Source: Lysobacteraceae bacterium (GTDB lineage Bacteria; Pseudomonadota; Gammaproteobacteria; Xanthomonadales; BQJN01). From it: 60,758 nt of DNA. Of the stretch, positions 51,083 to 59,544 are shown piece after piece. The DNA lies in NCBI GenBank assembly GCA_021604725.1, contig BQJN01000009.1:1-60758 (forward strand). Direction: 5' to 3'. Position numbers and translations under genes: made by a program. Within the stretch, counting starts at the first letter, position 1. Each line of letters opens with the position of its first letter. The notes under the pieces are model-generated. The model worked only from the letters and a program-made list of their open reading frames with translations. It ran no database searches and was not told the origin of the DNA.

Positions 51083-51416
51083 TCTGCTTGGGATGTTACA
51101 CACACAGCATCGCTTGTCCTAATTCTTGGGGGCTGCACGTGGTTAAGTAGACATCACTCTGCCGGCCCCTATCGCGATCACCGCGACCCCGCCCGTATTG
51201 GCAGACTACCGTGCCGTATGTCGAGTCGTGCCTTGTTTCTGTGGGCCTCGGGCACTGTACAAGACCATCGAACAATGGTAGGTTTTGCAAACAATGCCAC
51301 AAAGTATACTTCTCTACAGCATTCTCGACTGGCATTGTGACTCGCCGAATTGTGCAGCCATCTTAGACGGTGGGGCGCAGTTCATTCCACTTCACTACTG
51401 AAGAAGGAGTTCAACC
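51083..51416. promoter_or_regulatory. Divergent region between sulfatase and RiPP cluster
   Basis: A 334-nt region with promoters for both sides. The best visible element for the peptide genes is a -10-like TATACT at 51305-51310, with only a weak -35 (TTGCAA at short spacing). An excellent ribosome site, AAGGAG, lies 8 nt before the first precursor gene. No regulator gene is adjacent. Confidence 0.4.
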
Positions 51417-51563
51417 ATGGCTAATGTATTGGCCCATGAGCACAAGGAGAGAATCCTTGAAATGATTGCTCAGGAAATCAAAGCCAATTTTGAGGACCAG
51501 GTCAAAACTGATGAAGACCTGAAGAAGATCTCGGCTGAAACGTTGCTCTATATACGCTTCTAA
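51417..51563 (+). CDS. RiPP precursor peptide 1
   Basis: A 48-residue peptide gene with a strong AAGGAG ribosome site. The leader is helical and charged (KERILEMIAQEIKA), then a linker, then KKISAETLLYIRF at the C-terminus. Its sister at 51617 shares KERIL-MI--E-KA and KKI--E-LLYIRF. A conserved leader with an identical, aromatic C-terminal end next to a radical SAM/SPASM enzyme is the hallmark of ribosomal peptides modified at the C-terminus. The core is probably the last six to ten residues, containing Y45, I46, R47 and F48. It is short enough to be overlooked by gene callers. Modification sites are inferred. Confidence 0.88.
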   Translation: MANVLAHEHKERILEMIAQEIKANFEDQVKTDEDLKKISAETLLYIRF

Positions 51564-51616
51564 CGAATCTCATTTTCTCAATACATTTTTAATCAAGTGA
51601 CCTAAAGGGAACGACT

Positions 51617-51760
51617 ATGAATACTGATACAAGCAGAAACAAAGAACGCATCTTGCAGATGATCTCCAAAGAGGTGAAAGCCACGATGGAACAAAATGCT
51701 CAGCCGCAAGGCGCGGTCAAGAAGATCAATAAGGAAGCGTTGCTTTATATCCGCTTCTAA
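51617..51760 (+). CDS. RiPP precursor peptide 2
   Basis: A 47-residue twin of the first precursor, 53 nt downstream, with AAAGGGA before the ATG. The leader reads KERILQMISKEVKA and the C-terminus KKINKEALLYIRF; the middle linker differs completely (QNAQPQGAV). Conservation at the two ends and divergence in the middle is what a recognition leader plus a modified core predicts. Both genes end in TAA directly after Phe. The 140 nt to the HExxH gene hold a weak GGGCA/TGCCC stem and a ribosome site. Confidence 0.88.
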   Translation: MNTDTSRNKERILQMISKEVKATMEQNAQPQGAVKKINKEALLYIRF

Positions 51761-51900
51761 GCACTGAAAATGCATTGTCCTGGGGGGCAGTCAGCGGGTA
51801 CTGGACAACAAGTTCACAGCTATCTCAAAGATTCGCAAACTTGCTTGAAGACTCGCCACCTGACCCTCGGGGCAAAGCATCGCTGCCCTAAAGAGAGAAA

Positions 51901-53010
51901 ATGATGCTTGCTCAGTCAAACCCCACTCTGGAACCGATTTACCAAATGTTCTCTGGCCCGGTCACAGGGTTCGACGAGGAGATCGCCAGGGTAATCGTTA
52001 ATTCGCATGTTGCAGATGCGCTGACGAAAACTGCCAATGAACTGGCCAGGCAACAGCTGTGGTTTGCGCCCCTAGTGGTGCAATGGCAGCAACAGGAACA
52101 TCCTCTTGCCGACCTCTGGCGACCTGCTTTTGCTTCCCTGGAAGAAAAAACACAGCGTGGCGTCATTGAGGACAATGATTTGATCGCTGCCGCACTGGCG
52201 ATGCATGAGTCAATCTCACCCAGAAGTTGGCAGTCCGCGGCAACTGGCGACAACCACTTTCGGCTTCATGGCCATAGTTTGCCGCCCTGCGCCCACATTC
52301 GTTGGGATTGCGATCAGGTTCCACCTCGCCTTTACTGTGACGGTAAACCCATCTCGAGCAACGATTGCAAAGGCGCAAACCACTCGCCGGTCTTCGAGTT
52401 CGAGATCTATCCAGATACCTCCACTTTGCATGCTGACTTCCCGGTGTCGTCGACCGGCTGGAATCAAAGTTCGGTGTGGTCCGAAGCGATTGATCTGCTA
52501 CATCGCACCAGTCCGGAATATGCACAGTGGGCTTGTCGACTGGTCAACACGATCGTGCCGCTGGACGCCCCCAGAGGCCACCAAATCAGCGCCAGCCATC
52601 GCCATCGTCGAGGTGAGGTCTTGATGTCGTGGGATCTGAGTCCCTCGCAGCTGGCTGAAAATCTGGTTCATGAGGCCAGCCATCAACATTTTTTCATGGC
52701 CACCATGTTGGGCGATTGTGACGACGGCACTGATCGTACGTTGTATTTCTCACCGGTGGTAAAAACCGAAAGACCATTGAGCAAGATTCTGTTGGCCTAT
52801 CACGCATTTGCCAATGTCATCTTGTTCTTTCGCCAGGCTCGTGACTTGTTGCCGGTTGCAGAACGCAATGAGGTGGATTTCAGCTCGAAAAAAATCATGG
52901 ATGAGCTGGAGCTGTTGGAACGCCCGCTGCGCGAATCGAGTTCGCTAACCATCCTGGGTCAACAATTGTGGTGCCCTCTGGCCGCCCAACTAAAGGAGAC
53001 GAATGCATGA
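51901..53010 (+). CDS. HExxH-motif peptide-modification protein
   Basis: A 369-residue cytoplasmic protein whose one clear motif is HEASH at residues 257-261, inside a helix (LAENLVHEASHQHFF). Proteins of this type are annotated beside radical SAM/SPASM cyclophane maturases; some act as 2-oxoglutarate-dependent beta-hydroxylases of peptide residues (family knowledge, from memory). The N-terminal 200 residues show no known domain. A metalloprotease that removes the leader is the alternative. The start is ATG 51901 or 51904 behind AGAGAG. The stop overlaps the radical SAM start by 4 nt (ATGA), so the two enzymes are made together. Confidence 0.8.
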   Translation: MMLAQSNPTLEPIYQMFSGPVTGFDEEIARVIVNSHVADALTKTANELARQQLWFAPLVVQWQQQEHPLADLWRPAFASLEEKTQRGVIEDNDLIAAALAMHESISPRSWQSAATGDNHFRLHGHSLPPCAHIRWDCDQVPPRLYCDGKPISSNDCKGANHSPVFEFEIYPDTSTLHADFPVSSTGWNQSSVWSEAIDLLHRTSPEYAQWACRLVNTIVPLDAPRGHQISASHRHRRGEVLMSWDLSPSQLAENLVHEASHQHFFMATMLGDCDDGTDRTLYFSPVVKTERPLSKILLAYHAFANVILFFRQARDLLPVAERNEVDFSSKKIMDELELLERPLRESSSLTILGQQLWCPLAAQLKETNA

Positions 53011-54131
53011 GTGTCAACGCCGTAGTCATCAAGATCGCCTCACGATGCAACCTAAATTGCAGCTATTGCTACATGTACAACCATGCAGATCAGAGTTACT
53101 TGCGCCAGCCCAAGATCATGAGCGAATCGGTATATACGGCGGCGATGGAAACGATGCTAAATCACAGCAAGCAGCAGGGTACGCATCACAAGTTTGCATT
53201 GATCATGCACGGCGGGGAGCCGACCTTGGTCGGCGTTCGCCGGTTTCGCTGGTTCGTCGAGACCGCTCGATCCATTTTAGGAGAGCGTTTGATGCTGGTC
53301 GCCATACAGACCAACGCACTGCTGTTGAATCCGAACTGGGCTCAACTCTTTCAGGAACTGGAGGTGACAGTCAGCGTCAGTCTGGATGGAACAGCCGAGC
53401 AGCACGACGCATTCAGAGTTGATCATCAGGGCAAAGGATCGCATCAGCGAACGGTTAATGGAATTGACGTTTTGCATGAACAGGGCGTACAAACGCGCAT
53501 TATTTGCGTGGCCAATCCAGCGGCTCGTGGCGATCTGACCTACCAGCATTTTCGACAGCTGGGCATCACCAAGATGGACTTTTTGTTCCCCGACATCACG
53601 CACGATACCAAGCAAGCCTGGTACGGCTCGTATGGTGAGACGCCGGTAGCTGATTTCATGATTCAGGCGTTCGATGCGTGGCTCGATGAAGACAACCGCG
53701 ACGTCAAAGTACGCATTTTCTACAACCTGTTGCGCAGCTTTATGGGCGACTCACCCGGTTCAGAAGCGTTTGGGAATCCGCTGCTGAACTATTTGATCGT
53801 CAATACCGATGGTGCCATCGAAGGCACCGATGCACTGCGAGTTTGCGATGAAGGGCTGGTCGATACCGGACTGAACGTTTTGAGCAACGAGTTCGATCAG
53901 TTGGCACAAGGCAATTCCTTGCTGTTCCAGGCATCCGAAGCCGGTCTTCCCTTGTGTGCCAAGTGTCAGGCGTGCTCAGAGGTAGCGATCTGTGGTGGCG
54001 GCCAGTTTCCACATCGTTACCGCAAAGGATCGGGCTTCGACAATCCCTCGGCGTGGTGCGATGACATCAAGAAGCTGTTCCACCACGTTCGGAACAGGAC
54101 GGGCCTGTTTGACGTCCGCAAATCAGCCTGA
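53007..54131 (+). CDS. Radical SAM/SPASM peptide maturase (cyclophane type)
   Basis: A 374-residue radical SAM enzyme. The cluster motif CNLNCSYC (C14, C18, C21) is followed by the family-typical YMYNHAD, and MHGGEPTL and VSVSLDGT match the SAM-binding core. C-terminal Cys residues (LCAKCQACSEVAICGGGQFPHRY, then SAWC) form a SPASM domain for auxiliary Fe-S clusters. The whole resembles the FxsB/GrrM/XyeB group, which joins an aromatic ring to a nearby side chain within a three-residue stretch. The likely target is the YIRF end of the precursors. ATG 53007 has AAAGGAG at ideal spacing. Radical chemistry and target site are inferred from the family. Confidence 0.9.
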   Translation: MSVNAVVIKIASRCNLNCSYCYMYNHADQSYLRQPKIMSESVYTAAMETMLNHSKQQGTHHKFALIMHGGEPTLVGVRRFRWFVETARSILGERLMLVAIQTNALLLNPNWAQLFQELEVTVSVSLDGTAEQHDAFRVDHQGKGSHQRTVNGIDVLHEQGVQTRIICVANPAARGDLTYQHFRQLGITKMDFLFPDITHDTKQAWYGSYGETPVADFMIQAFDAWLDEDNRDVKVRIFYNLLRSFMGDSPGSEAFGNPLLNYLIVNTDGAIEGTDALRVCDEGLVDTGLNVLSNEFDQLAQGNSLLFQASEAGLPLCAKCQACSEVAICGGGQFPHRYRKGSGFDNPSAWCDDIKKLFHHVRNRTGLFDVRKSA

Positions 54132-54163
54132 GTGAAAACAAGCAAAACAGAGGTCCAAGTTGG

Positions 54164-55150
54164 ATGCCAGCTCAGCTAAGTCTTGAACAGCGAAATTTGC
54201 CGAAGGATGCTGCTGAAAGAAGTCGACTGTTGCAGCGCTATTTTCAGCGCCAGGATGTCGATGCACGCAGAACCGACCAAGGTTGGGCGGTACAAACCGA
54301 TTGGACGGCTAATGCGGAGTATTACATTGATCCAGAGCTAAGCTCCGGTCTGGACATGTGGCCGACGCCATTGGCAACTAAATCAATCCCTCTCGCGGTA
54401 CAACAAGAAAAAGATTTTCTTCTGGGGCTAAACGACTGCTGGTCATTGTTGGGCTGGAGTTTGAAACTCGCTGAACGCCCTGATACACAACGCATCAACT
54501 TGATTCATTTGGATAGCCACACCGACCTTGGCAGCCCGCGCGTTGGTTTGACTGCCGACAGTCGATGGGTTGATCTTCTATCAGGCGATGCTTTTGATAT
54601 TGGCGACCCAATGTCGGTGGCCAATGCGATCAAGAGCGGCGCCATAGGTATAGGCAGCTTCATATGCCCGCTGATTGCGTCGGGAGTTGAGGTCGACCTC
54701 TACCATCTTTCTCCAAGGCAGCATTTTCGATACTCCCCGGACCGCTATAGCCTCGCTTTGGGCCTTGAACGAAACGATCCCATTTTTCCTTCCGCTATTC
54801 GCCCGTTCCTTGAAGTTGGGCGTGAGGAGTGTGCGTCAAATTATGTATTGACCGACAAGCTGGCGGAGATTTGTCAGGCTATCGACCGACGCTTTCCAAC
54901 TTTTTTGCATATCGATTTGGATTATTTCAACAATCGCTTCGATGGCCGGCCTGATTGGCGTGGAAAGCAATCGAGACATGATCCATCGGTCACTGAGGTC
55001 CTGGACAACATCGACAAAGTGTTCGCCGAACTCAAAGCGCGGGAAATACCGATCGCAGACCTTTGCGTTGGTGTGTCACCAGGCTTTTTCCCCGCCGAGT
55101 ACTGGCATCCAGCATTGCAGCAAATTCGCAAACAGGCGCAAGGTCTGTGA
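54164..55150 (+). CDS. UPF0489 arginase-like (peptide arginase) enzyme
   Basis: A 328-residue protein of the UPF0489 family, which has the arginase/ureohydrolase fold. Two manganese-binding motifs are visible: HLDSHTD at H115, D117, H119, D121 and HIDLDYF with D251 and D253. UPF0489 proteins in RiPP clusters, such as OspR of landornamide, convert peptide Arg to ornithine (established for that group, from memory). The C-terminal core of both precursors holds one Arg, in YIRF, giving a direct predicted substrate. Start ATG 54164 is 32 nt after the radical SAM stop; the stop overlaps the next gene by 4 nt (GTGA). No other arginine-metabolism gene is nearby. Confidence 0.85.
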   Translation: MPAQLSLEQRNLPKDAAERSRLLQRYFQRQDVDARRTDQGWAVQTDWTANAEYYIDPELSSGLDMWPTPLATKSIPLAVQQEKDFLLGLNDCWSLLGWSLKLAERPDTQRINLIHLDSHTDLGSPRVGLTADSRWVDLLSGDAFDIGDPMSVANAIKSGAIGIGSFICPLIASGVEVDLYHLSPRQHFRYSPDRYSLALGLERNDPIFPSAIRPFLEVGREECASNYVLTDKLAEICQAIDRRFPTFLHIDLDYFNNRFDGRPDWRGKQSRHDPSVTEVLDNIDKVFAELKAREIPIADLCVGVSPGFFPAEYWHPALQQIRKQAQGL

Positions 55151-56148
55151 TTGCTGCTCAGGCTCTGCAGCAACCCAATAGCGTAACCACTGACGCGTTG
55201 GCCACAGCGCGCAATCCGGTATTGATGTTTGCCAACGGCTATGGCGATCACTATTTGAACCTGCCCGCGATTCGGGCACTGGCCAGGTTCTATCAAGGGC
55301 GGCTGACATTGGTCGGAATCGATCCGGCGATCACGGATATTGCCCGTGGGCTCCCTTTGGCCAGGGTGGTTGCATTGCCAATGCAACATACGCCGACGGG
55401 GCGGCTATTCGATGTCCACAAGGCGCTTGAAGAGATCGGTCAGTGTGATGCCTTTCTGTCGTTGAATCCGTGGATGAATGAGCCGTTACTTCAGCTAATC
55501 ACCGGCCTCGGTCCCAAGGTGAGTGTCGGTTTTTTTGAGCCCTTCGATATTCGTCTGCAGCGAGACTACAGCAAACATTCCTGCGACCTGGCCTTTGATA
55601 TGGTGCACTTGCTTCGCCCGGATTGGTCGCCGGAACAGTTTGCGCAAGCTCCGACCTATGCAAGATCGGACGTCGAACTGGCTGAGCGAATTCACGCCGC
55701 CTTGCCATCAGAATGCAGGGTGCTATGTATTCATCCAGATACTTTGCCAGAGAAAATGTGGCCGGAGCATTGCTGGGTGGAACTGATCGATCAGCTAGTG
55801 GATCGTTATCCCGACTGCCGGGTAGTGATTGTGGGATTGCGAGGCATCGATGTGGAGCGTTGTCGACACCACGAGGCGGTGATTCCGGCGTATGGATTGC
55901 CGATTTCGGTCAGCGGCGTACTGCTGTCGAAAGCCGGTGTGTTCGTCGGGGTCGATTCGGTTTTCCTGCACATAGCAGATCTTTTCAGGGTGTTCGCCGT
56001 CGGCCTTTTTGGCGCTACCGACGCTAGCGAGTGGGGCGTTCGCTTTGGCCCTGGGCAGGCGGTTAACGCGGACTCAATGCAGGGTATTGAGGTTGGGCGA
56101 GTTTTCGATGCGGCCGTTTCTGCATTTGAGCGCAGAAGGACCGATTAA
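55147..56148 (+). CDS. Glycosyltransferase family 9-like protein
   Basis: A 333-residue cytoplasmic GT-B enzyme similar to ADP-heptose:LPS heptosyltransferases. It has an N-terminal VLMFANGYGDHYLNLPAIRAL (in place of RxGALGDvl), a central LCIHPDTLPEKMWPEHCWVELI nucleotide-sugar loop, and VGVDSVFLHIADLFRVFAVGLFGATDASEWG near the end. It starts at GTG 55147, overlapping the arginase stop by 4 nt, so it is the last cistron of the peptide operon. The obvious inference is glycosylation of the peptide, but UPF0489 and GT9 could also have been brought together for another reason. No LPS genes are nearby. Confidence 0.82.
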   Translation: MIAAQALQQPNSVTTDALATARNPVLMFANGYGDHYLNLPAIRALARFYQGRLTLVGIDPAITDIARGLPLARVVALPMQHTPTGRLFDVHKALEEIGQCDAFLSLNPWMNEPLLQLITGLGPKVSVGFFEPFDIRLQRDYSKHSCDLAFDMVHLLRPDWSPEQFAQAPTYARSDVELAERIHAALPSECRVLCIHPDTLPEKMWPEHCWVELIDQLVDRYPDCRVVIVGLRGIDVERCRHHEAVIPAYGLPISVSGVLLSKAGVFVGVDSVFLHIADLFRVFAVGLFGATDASEWGVRFGPGQAVNADSMQGIEVGRVFDAAVSAFERRRTD

Positions 56149-56372
56149 AACATAGTTGTCGGCGATCGCAGCCACGCTCGTAGCCTTCGAAGAGCTTCCT
56201 TGGATCAAAACAATGAGTACGATGCTTATCGGCTCAGCACAAAGCGCGCCTGCTATCCGGAATGATCATTGCAACCTGCATTACCAAGGGTCACAATGCA
56301 GTACAGTGAACGTGTGCTGGGGGGCATCAATGATCGCATCGAGTAACGCTACTGTCCGGTTCATGCCTTGAG

Positions 56373-59324
56373 ATGAACAAGGAACCGAGACAGCCAACAC
56401 AGCTTATGGGTCGAGCTTTTCAGGTGGCCTTCGCGCTGCTGTGTTTCAGCGTCGCACCCGCTCATGCTCAGTCGCCAGACCTGGACCAATCGGTTCGGGA
56501 TGAAACCGGCTATCCGATCACGACAGTTCACACCCGTGATGATTACGGACAGCACGATCAAAACTGGGACATCATGCAGGCCGACAATGGGCTGATGTAT
56601 GTGGCCAATGGCTACGGTTTGATGGAATGGGATGGAGAGCGGTGGCGGACCTATTTCACGCCCAGCAGAACGCGGCTGCGCGCGATCACGCGGTGGCGTG
56701 ACGGTCATATCTACACCGGCACCACGAATGACCTGGGCTATTACCGACCAACCGAAGTAGGCGGTCTCGAGTACGTCAGTTTGATTGCGGACTGGGCCGA
56801 AGAGGAAAAGAATTTCGGTGAGGTCTGGGCGCTCGCTTCGAACTCAAATTGGGTGGTGTTCTCATCGATTGATCGGCTCTTTGTCTACGACGGCGACAGT
56901 ATTCGAGTCGTTCCTGATTTTGAACCAGGCACCTACCGGGTGTTTTCGGTCAATGATCGCATTCTGATCAAGCAACAGGAGTCACCCAATCTGCTGGAAT
57001 TAATCGGTGATGGCGACAGCCTTCAGATGGAGGTGGTGTCCAATCAATTGCCGGCCGAATCATTTCCAATGGGCATTTATGCGGTGGCCGACGGTTGGGT
57101 TGTGGTCACCGGAGAACAAGGGGTGATTCGGATCGATGCCCAGTCCAGATCGGTTTTGCACGAAGCCAGTAGTTTTGGCGATGGCGTGGTGCTTTTCAGC
57201 AGCCACCTTGGTGCGGATGGTTACCACTATATTGGCAGCTTGAAACATGGCTTGTTCGTGATAAATCCGGAGGGCCAGTTGATACGGAATTTTCAACAGG
57301 CTCATGGTTTGGGAACAAATACGCTTCTGGCCATCAGCGACGACAATCAGGGCAACATCTGGCTGGCGGGTGCGCCCGCGATCACCCAGTTGGTCCCCAC
57401 CCATCGGTATAGTCGGCATGTTACCGAGGACAATTCTCAAGCCCTGAATTTCGTCATGCGACATCAGGGCAAGGTGTTATTGGGTGGCTTTGGGTTTTAC
57501 GTGATGACTGAGAATGAGAACCCCTTGCTACCTCCGGTGTTCAGGGTCATCGAAGGCACGATAAACAACCAGGTGTGGGATGCTATCGGCATTGGTGATG
57601 AGATGCTTTTGGCGACCAACCATGGGGTCGTTCGGGTGGAATTGAATGACGATGCACAGATGATCACTGAACAGGTGATCGCCGAGTCGGCCTTTGCCTA
57701 TGACGTTGACCAGGTCGGTGACAGCAATGTCTTTTTCGCCGCTACGCATGATGGTTTGACGCGCATTGAGAGAACAGCTGGCGGCGTCTGGCAGGAAACG
57801 CGGCTGCAGGGCGTAGACCGTGCGATTCGACAGGTTGTGATCGAGAATGCAGACACCATCTGGGCGTCAGCCGAGGACAACAAACTGTTTCGAGTAAGCG
57901 GCGTCAACGCGGAAACTGGCGAGGCGTCAATTCAGCGGTTCGATGGAAGTGATGGTATTGGTGACAGTGAGGTCTTTCCGGTGATGCTCGATGGCGAGAT
58001 CCATTTTGGCTCTCCCCAGGGCTTGCTCGATTACCAGGCCGAAGCGCAACCGCCTTTCGACATAAGTCCAGACTTTGCCCCTTTGTTCGAAGATCCGGTG
58101 GCAGACGTCGATCTGTTTTGGCCTGACTCGCAGGGGCGCATCTGGTATCAGGCTGATGAGCGGCGGTTTCTGGCCGTGCCAAGCGGCAAGGGCTGGGACA
58201 TCTTCCACCAGTTTTTTACCGACTTGCCCAACCGAACCTTGCAGTCTGTATTTGAATACGATCAGGACAGTGTGTGGGTAGTGTTTGAAGAAGCTGGCGT
58301 GCTTACCGTCAGCGCTGCCAGTCTCGGTCGAACTGACGCGGCGGCCACCTTGCATATCAGATCAGTTCGCGACCTGGCAAGCAATGAGGCCTATTACCTG
58401 GGCTATGGGCCGGCAACGCTGCCGGAACTGACGCAACAAAACAACTCGATTCGAATCTCGTTCGCTCTAGCAGATTTCTCGAGTAATGCCGACAATGAAT
58501 ACCGAACGCGGCTATTGGGCAGTAGCGCTGACCAGTGGTCGGATTGGAGCGGAGAGAGCAGCAAGGACTATACCCTGCTCGGCGGTGGTGATTACGAGTT
58601 TCAGGTACAGGCCAAGGACCGGTCAGGCCAGTTGAGCGCCCCTGCCGGCTTTGCTTTCGTGGTCAGTCCGCATTGGTATTTGAGCCGAGCAGCCATCTCT
58701 TTGTATTTGCTTGCCGGGCTATTTGCGCTGGCTCTGTCGGTGTTTGCCGGTTCCAAATGGCGCAAGCGCAAGACGCGGGCGCAGCAGCAGAAGTTGACGG
58801 CATTGGTGACAGAGCGGACGGCCGAATTGGCTCGCGCCAACGAAAAACTGGAGATTCTGGCCAATTCTGATGGCCTGACAGGACTGGCCAATCGCCGTCA
58901 GTTCGATGCCTACCTTGAGGGCCTAATCGGTCGTGGTACAGAGGTCACTTTGGTCCTGTTGGACGTCGATCACTTCAAGCAGTTCAATGACGCCAAAGGC
59001 CATCTGGCGGGCGACGATTTGTTGAAGTCTCTGGCCCAGCTTTTGCGCGAGCAGCGCTTGCCGGAACAATCTCTTGTGGCACGCTATGGTGGCGAAGAGT
59101 TCGTGATCGTTTTGCCAGCTATGGATGCCAAACCGGCTGGCCAGATGGCCGGGCAGTTGCGAGGCGCGGTACAAGAGCAATTGGGTGTGACCGTGAGCAT
59201 TGGCGTGGCTCAACAAGGCCTGAACACTCAGCAGGATATCAAGGCCTTGATTGAAGCTGCCGACAACGCGCTGTATTCGGCCAAGCAGGCTGGGCGCAAT
59301 CGAGTGGTTTCTTTGGCGTCGTGA
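56373..59324 (+). CDS. Periplasmic propeller sensor diguanylate cyclase
   Basis: A 983-residue inner-membrane signalling protein. A signal peptide (QVAFALLCFSVAPAHA) leads into a large beta-propeller sensor region (two-component-regulator propeller type, about 45-680), a Y_Y_Y-like domain (about 690-770), one membrane helix (about 773-795), a short coiled coil, and a GGDEF domain. The active site GGEEF is at residues 906-910 and the nucleotide site includes DVDHFKQFND, so it should make cyclic di-GMP. The RxxD product-inhibition site before GGEEF is missing (PEQS instead). ATG 56373 has only a weak ribosome site. It lies 224 nt after the peptide operon and is probably separate from it. Ligand unknown. 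Confidence 0.9.
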   Translation: MNKEPRQPTQLMGRAFQVAFALLCFSVAPAHAQSPDLDQSVRDETGYPITTVHTRDDYGQHDQNWDIMQADNGLMYVANGYGLMEWDGERWRTYFTPSRTRLRAITRWRDGHIYTGTTNDLGYYRPTEVGGLEYVSLIADWAEEEKNFGEVWALASNSNWVVFSSIDRLFVYDGDSIRVVPDFEPGTYRVFSVNDRILIKQQESPNLLELIGDGDSLQMEVVSNQLPAESFPMGIYAVADGWVVVTGEQGVIRIDAQSRSVLHEASSFGDGVVLFSSHLGADGYHYIGSLKHGLFVINPEGQLIRNFQQAHGLGTNTLLAISDDNQGNIWLAGAPAITQLVPTHRYSRHVTEDNSQALNFVMRHQGKVLLGGFGFYVMTENENPLLPPVFRVIEGTINNQVWDAIGIGDEMLLATNHGVVRVELNDDAQMITEQVIAESAFAYDVDQVGDSNVFFAATHDGLTRIERTAGGVWQETRLQGVDRAIRQVVIENADTIWASAEDNKLFRVSGVNAETGEASIQRFDGSDGIGDSEVFPVMLDGEIHFGSPQGLLDYQAEAQPPFDISPDFAPLFEDPVADVDLFWPDSQGRIWYQADERRFLAVPSGKGWDIFHQFFTDLPNRTLQSVFEYDQDSVWVVFEEAGVLTVSAASLGRTDAAATLHIRSVRDLASNEAYYLGYGPATLPELTQQNNSIRISFALADFSSNADNEYRTRLLGSSADQWSDWSGESSKDYTLLGGGDYEFQVQAKDRSGQLSAPAGFAFVVSPHWYLSRAAISLYLLAGLFALALSVFAGSKWRKRKTRAQQQKLTALVTERTAELARANEKLEILANSDGLTGLANRRQFDAYLEGLIGRGTEVTLVLLDVDHFKQFNDAKGHLAGDDLLKSLAQLLREQRLPEQSLVARYGGEEFVIVLPAMDAKPAGQMAGQLRGAVQEQLGVTVSIGVAQQGLNTQQDIKALIEAADNALYSAKQAGRNRVVSLAS

Positions 59325-59543
59325 TTAGAGCCAACCAGCTCGCCAGGTTCGACTGTCATTGAGGTCACGCCAGTCAATGGCATAGCTTCGCTGGGTATAA
59401 ACCGCTTCCAAAACACAAAGGATGACTGTGCCTGAGTCGTCGTGATCGACTTCGACAACAACGAAATGTTTTTCTTTGTTTTCCGGCTTGACCGCCGTCC
59501 ATTTGCTACGCAGCAGTTTTTTCGGTGACAGCGCGCGACTCAC
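59325..59543 (-). CDS. TIGR02450-type small Trp-rich protein
   Basis: A 72-residue protein with the family pattern LLRSKWTAVKPENKEKHFVVVEV, then LEAVYTQRSYAIDWRDLNDSRTWRAGW. The role of the family is unknown. It starts with GTG 59543, one nucleotide after the stop of the upstream gene, so it depends on that transcript and probably on translational coupling. Confidence 0.85.
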   Translation of the reverse strand: MSRALSPKKLLRSKWTAVKPENKEKHFVVVEVDHDDSGTVILCVLEAVYTQRSYAIDWRDLNDSRTWRAGWL

Positions 59544-59544
59544 T

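Noticed and set aside
53007-54131. Radical SAM/SPASM gene as the anaerobic sulfatase maturase for the nearby sulfatase
   Set aside because: It overlaps the HExxH gene, follows two precursor genes and is transcribed away from the sulfatase. Its motifs fit peptide cyclophane maturases better, so the peptide role is preferred.
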